NCBI GenBank assembly: GCA_964448645.1
Contig: CAYUZY010000004.1
Location: 1-34,984 of the forward strand
Reading direction: 5' to 3'
From: GCA-2719315 sp964448645
GTDB lineage: Bacteria > Bacteroidota > Bacteroidia > Flavobacteriales > Flavobacteriaceae
DNA length: 34,984 nt
Below are positions 33,401 through 34,984 of the stretch, one piece after another. A program made the translations under genes and the position numbers. The notes beneath the pieces are model-generated. The model was not told where the DNA came from. It did no database searches and saw nothing but the letters and a program-made list of their open reading frames with translations. How positions within the stretch are numbered: position 1 is the stretch's first letter; every line of letters begins with the position of its first letter.

Positions 33401-33456
33401 GAAAATGAAAATTCAGAAAAAATAAACACAAAAATAAATACAAAAACTTTTTTCAT
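30439..33456 (-). CDS. Large secreted Asp-box (BNR/VPS10-like) beta-propeller protein
   Basis: A 1005-residue protein with a signal peptide (cleavage near FSFSQ). At least nine Asp-box repeats of form S/T-x-D-G-G-x-x-W are visible, for example YKSIDGGISWKKI, YKSIDGGQSWKKI, YRSEDYGENWSQL and SVNGGKNWKNV, spread over residues about 65-720. They form one or two sialidase/GH74-like propellers. A beta-sandwich region follows (about 770-870) and a helical C-terminus (870-1005). No obvious sialidase Arg triad is seen, so hydrolase activity should not be assumed. It lies 22 bp downstream of the LolA-like gene in the same direction, suggesting one transcript. Confidence 0.85.
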   Translation of the reverse strand: MKKVFVFIFVFIFSEFSFSQNKESVDLKYLFGDMRARHIGPALMSGRINDLENHPTNPRIIYAGTAGGGVWKSNDAGTTFNPIFDEYCQSIGAVSLDPNNPDKIIYVGTGETWTRNSVSIGDGLYKSLDGGNNWKKIGFENSERISNIIVNPYDSNEIYVGVLGALWSDSEERGVYKSIDGGISWKKILYLNESTGCADLAIDPGNPMVIYASMWEHRRTAWSFESGGKNSALYKSIDGGQSWKKIHNGFPKGKLGRLAISVASSKSNILYTVIEAENDSEKGLYRSEDYGENWSQLNNDFEITVRPFYFSKIVVDPKDPNVVVKAGLYGSISRDGGKTFKNLGNMHADIHDILFDIYDSDRMYFGTDGGVYRTWNGGVTLEITENLPLSQFYHISVDDAEPYNVYGGLQDNGSWYGPSSAIGGVRARHWKSIGPGDGFRVLKHSKKNIIYSEMQGAENVWRFDVEKSLIKTIQPLPIKGYPKLRFNWNTPMEISSFYPDRFYIGSQFLHRSEDMGDTWEIISPDLTTNDPKKQLQEDSGGLSADNSGAENHTTIFTIDESPLDSNIIWVGTDDGNIQLSVNGGKNWKNVTPKNKSLPKNTWVYHIEASHHNPAIAYAVFDGHTSGDMTPYAFKTIDYGKTWNSIINKNDVNGFVRNIQEDYVNPNLLFLGTELGLYITVDGGSKWTRFNNNMPPVAVHFIDLQKKTNDLVLGTHGRGVIIIDDISPLREIDLSTLNNKLHFFESNKTIMRDKSDFVGSFGGETRFVGESSSSSAKIKYLLPKRHTFGKMTLEIKDKDGNIVTSLSPGKSKGINIVEWGFTIKQPKVAKGKTLSRGGFTSPRVQEGIYNVIIKKGRDVFENKIELKYDSITGLSKIEREKKYTITMKLYDMTQELAYLVYELDLIISQLPPKSKILRSLQELKETLVITKGDNYVGSVESQLREKMADLYSKVAESWDVPSNSELNNYEIIKKRFEEAKKTFKKLKSKVKIKDFKIDSYEKFLSK

Positions 33457-33478
33457 AAAAAAATTAACTCATTTGCTA

Positions 33479-34228
33479 TTAATTTTCTGGAAACTTAAAT
33501 TCATTTTCATCAATTGTTGGATTCAATTCAATACTATCTATTATTAGAGGAATTGAAGACTGATCCTTTATTCCTTGAGTTTGAGAAAAAGGAAAATATA
33601 ACCCTTCAACCTCCTGATAATCTGACATAGTTATTTCCATTATCATACCCTTGCCAGGACCTTCTTTAACTTCAGTTTGAATTGCTATTGGTACATAATT
33701 TTCTGTGTCAAAAAAATAAAATGTAATATCATCCTCTTTTTTCCCATCAATTGTTTTAGGCTCTTTTGTCAATTTAACCTTAAAAGTTTCGGTTCCATCA
33801 ATAGTTTCTTTACCAATTAATTCAGCTATATATCCTTTACTTTTATAATCCATAAATGAATCTGGAAAATCATTGTTTTCAAGCTTAAGATTATCTGTTG
33901 TTTCCTGATCACTCTTTTCAGGTTTTTGGCTCATCATGTTAATGCCCCAACTAACTTCACCATCAAAAACTTGAGCCTTTATTGATTGACCCTGAAAATT
34001 AATAATTTGCATTTGCTTTCCTCCCTGCATTTGAATTATCTCAATTGGTATCTCCATTCCTTGTTGACTTAATTTTGCTAACATTTTTACTCCTTTTAAT
34101 TTTCTCCATTGATCAATACCTCCAGTGTTTTCAAAATAATTATCAATTATCTCATCTACTGACTGAGAAAATGAATTAAAAGTAAAAAACAGCAAAATGG
34201 TTAATAGAATATTATTTAATTTTTTCAT
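33479..34228 (-). CDS. LolA-like outer-membrane lipoprotein-sorting fold protein
   Basis: A 249-residue protein with a signal peptide (cleavage near FNSFSQS, residue 22). The mature part opens with VDEIIDNYFENTGGIDQWRKLKGVKML and continues as an unclosed-barrel style beta sheet, with YFFDTENYVPIAI and YQEVEGLYFPFSQ. This is the LolA/LolB-like fold common in Bacteroidota and usually annotated as outer-membrane lipoprotein-sorting protein, though a role in lipoprotein transport is not shown. It is directly upstream of the Asp-box protein and may help its surface delivery (inference). Confidence 0.75.
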   Translation of the reverse strand: MKKLNNILLTILLFFTFNSFSQSVDEIIDNYFENTGGIDQWRKLKGVKMLAKLSQQGMEIPIEIIQMQGGKQMQIINFQGQSIKAQVFDGEVSWGINMMSQKPEKSDQETTDNLKLENNDFPDSFMDYKSKGYIAELIGKETIDGTETFKVKLTKEPKTIDGKKEDDITFYFFDTENYVPIAIQTEVKEGPGKGMIMEITMSDYQEVEGLYFPFSQTQGIKDQSSIPLIIDSIELNPTIDENEFKFPEN

Positions 34229-34281
34229 TTATTGTATTTTTAATTATTCTGCAATATAAATAAATAGCTTAAGAAATGTTT

Positions 34282-34845
34282 TTATTTTTTAACATTATAA
34301 TTTATTGGTATTATTATTTCATTTTTCCTATTAAAGAACTTATAAGGGCTATTGTAAACTAAGATCTTTTCTTGACCAATTATTTGAATGTTTTGCTCAA
34401 ACAATTTAGACTTTATTTTTTTTATTATTATTTTTTCTTTACTAGAGTTGGTGTATCCCGAATAAGAAATTGAAGCATAAAATAGATTCTTAGACTCATA
34501 TACTTCAACTTTTGAATTAATTGGTTTTGGGACATTTTTTAAATTGAATTCTCTTGGCAAAACAAATTCCATTGATGATTTCTTTTCTCCTCTTTCCATA
34601 TGAACAGGAGTTGTCATATTAATTTTTTTACTTAAATCATTCCCCCCAGAAATGTATCTAAAAAGATAATTAAACCCTCTATTCATATTTTTATCATCAA
34701 TATATTTTGCCATTATTGAGGATGGATAATATCTTATCTCAATTTCGTCTATATAAGAAATTAATTTATATTCTTGAGTTTCATATTGAGACATACATAT
34801 AGTTGGAGTTAAAATTAAATCTAAAAAAAATTTATATTTATTCAT
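34282..34845 (-). CDS. SOUL heme-binding family protein
   Basis: A 187-residue SOUL/HEBP-family protein. Motifs: ETQEYKLISYIDEIEIRYYPSSIMAKY at the start of the domain, KKINMTTPVHME, SMEFVLPREF, and near the C-terminus VYNSPYKFFNRKNEIIIPI. It has a weak N-terminal hydrophobic segment ending near CMSQ, so export is possible. Relatives bind heme or tetrapyrroles; the function in bacteria is unclear. It diverges from the partial gene at the right edge of the window. Confidence 0.87.
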   Translation of the reverse strand: MNKYKFFLDLILTPTICMSQYETQEYKLISYIDEIEIRYYPSSIMAKYIDDKNMNRGFNYLFRYISGGNDLSKKINMTTPVHMERGEKKSSMEFVLPREFNLKNVPKPINSKVEVYESKNLFYASISYSGYTNSSKEKIIIKKIKSKLFEQNIQIIGQEKILVYNSPYKFFNRKNEIIIPINYNVKK

Positions 34846-34915
34846 TAATTTTTAAATTTGAAAAATTTTAAACTAACGGAAAATAACATCCGCAAATTTA
34901 TTATAATTAGTATCT

Positions 34916-34984
34916 ATGACAAATTCTCCGGCTAAATTAATTGAAGCTTTTGACATCTGGCTTAATTTTGATTTATCTGTTATT
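34916..34984 (+). CDS. Start of a gene cut by the window edge
   Basis: ATG at 34916 opens a frame that runs to the window end: MTNSPAKLIEAFDIWLNFDL and three further residues. No signal peptide is evident. The piece is too short to name; it diverges from the SOUL-family gene, from which it is separated by 70 bp. Confidence 0.45.
   Translation, partial: MTNSPAKLIEAFDIWLNFDLSVI

Noticed and set aside
30439..33456. Sialidase activity of the Asp-box protein
   Set aside because: Asp-boxes occur in many propellers, and I could not see the Arg triad and catalytic Tyr/Glu set.
1..34984. tRNA, rRNA or CRISPR elements
   Set aside because: I saw no T-arm/acceptor patterns, rRNA-like stretches or regularly spaced repeats in the gaps; without a covariance-model search this is only an impression.

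Overview
The window is about 35 kb of very AT-rich DNA. Its gene content is that of a marine-type flavobacterium (Bacteroidota). The evidence is a FecA-like TonB receptor, many signal peptides ending in FSQ/AQ, lipoproteins, a TPR/LuxR sensor, a CotH-like protein, a large Asp-box (BNR) protein, and -7 boxes of the Bacteroidota form TAnnTTTG. Genes are packed tightly. Several convergent pairs are separated by only 1-4 bp, which fits a streamlined genome. I saw no rRNA, tRNA, CRISPR array, insertion sequence or prophage.

Layout. 1-801: three small membrane/lipoprotein genes behind a perfect 28-bp palindrome. 833-3612: a FecA-like TonB receptor diverging from a DCC (DUF393) thiol protein, with twin palindromic operators between them. 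3615-5016: an M24 peptidase and a barrel-like secreted protein. 5021-9362: a leftward five-gene cassette (GntP/DsdX-type permease, RidA, D-threonine aldolase/D-serine dehydratase-like PLP enzyme, M19 dipeptidase, cupin) that reads as a D-hydroxy-amino-acid or dipeptide catabolic unit.

9927-18488 is the most striking part: a translationally coupled operon holding a tryptophanase-family PLP lyase, an iron alcohol dehydrogenase, a ribulose-phosphate-3-epimerase-like protein, a complete sugar phosphotransferase system (EIIA, EIIC, EIIB, HPr, EI) and a secreted protein with two HExxH motifs. A full PTS with its own HPr and EI is unusual in this phylum, and I know of no described pathway that combines it with a tryptophanase-type lyase. 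EI has no ATG/GTG/TTG start. It lies in the same frame as HPr after a single TGA, so it either starts at ATA (15259) or is made by read-through.

18490-34984: a ChbG/YdjC-like deacetylase, a GH3 glycosidase, two tiny membrane proteins, a serine-recombinase homologue that has lost its catalytic residues and sits behind repeated TAATACAT boxes, an amidohydrolase lipoprotein diverging from a Tat/lipo SGNH hydrolase, small ORFs, the TPR/LuxR regulator, a bestrophin-like membrane protein, a CotH-like lipoprotein, a Crp/Fnr regulator whose real N-terminus appears to lie upstream of its first ATG, the Asp-box protein with a LolA-like partner, a SOUL-family protein, and the start of one further gene.
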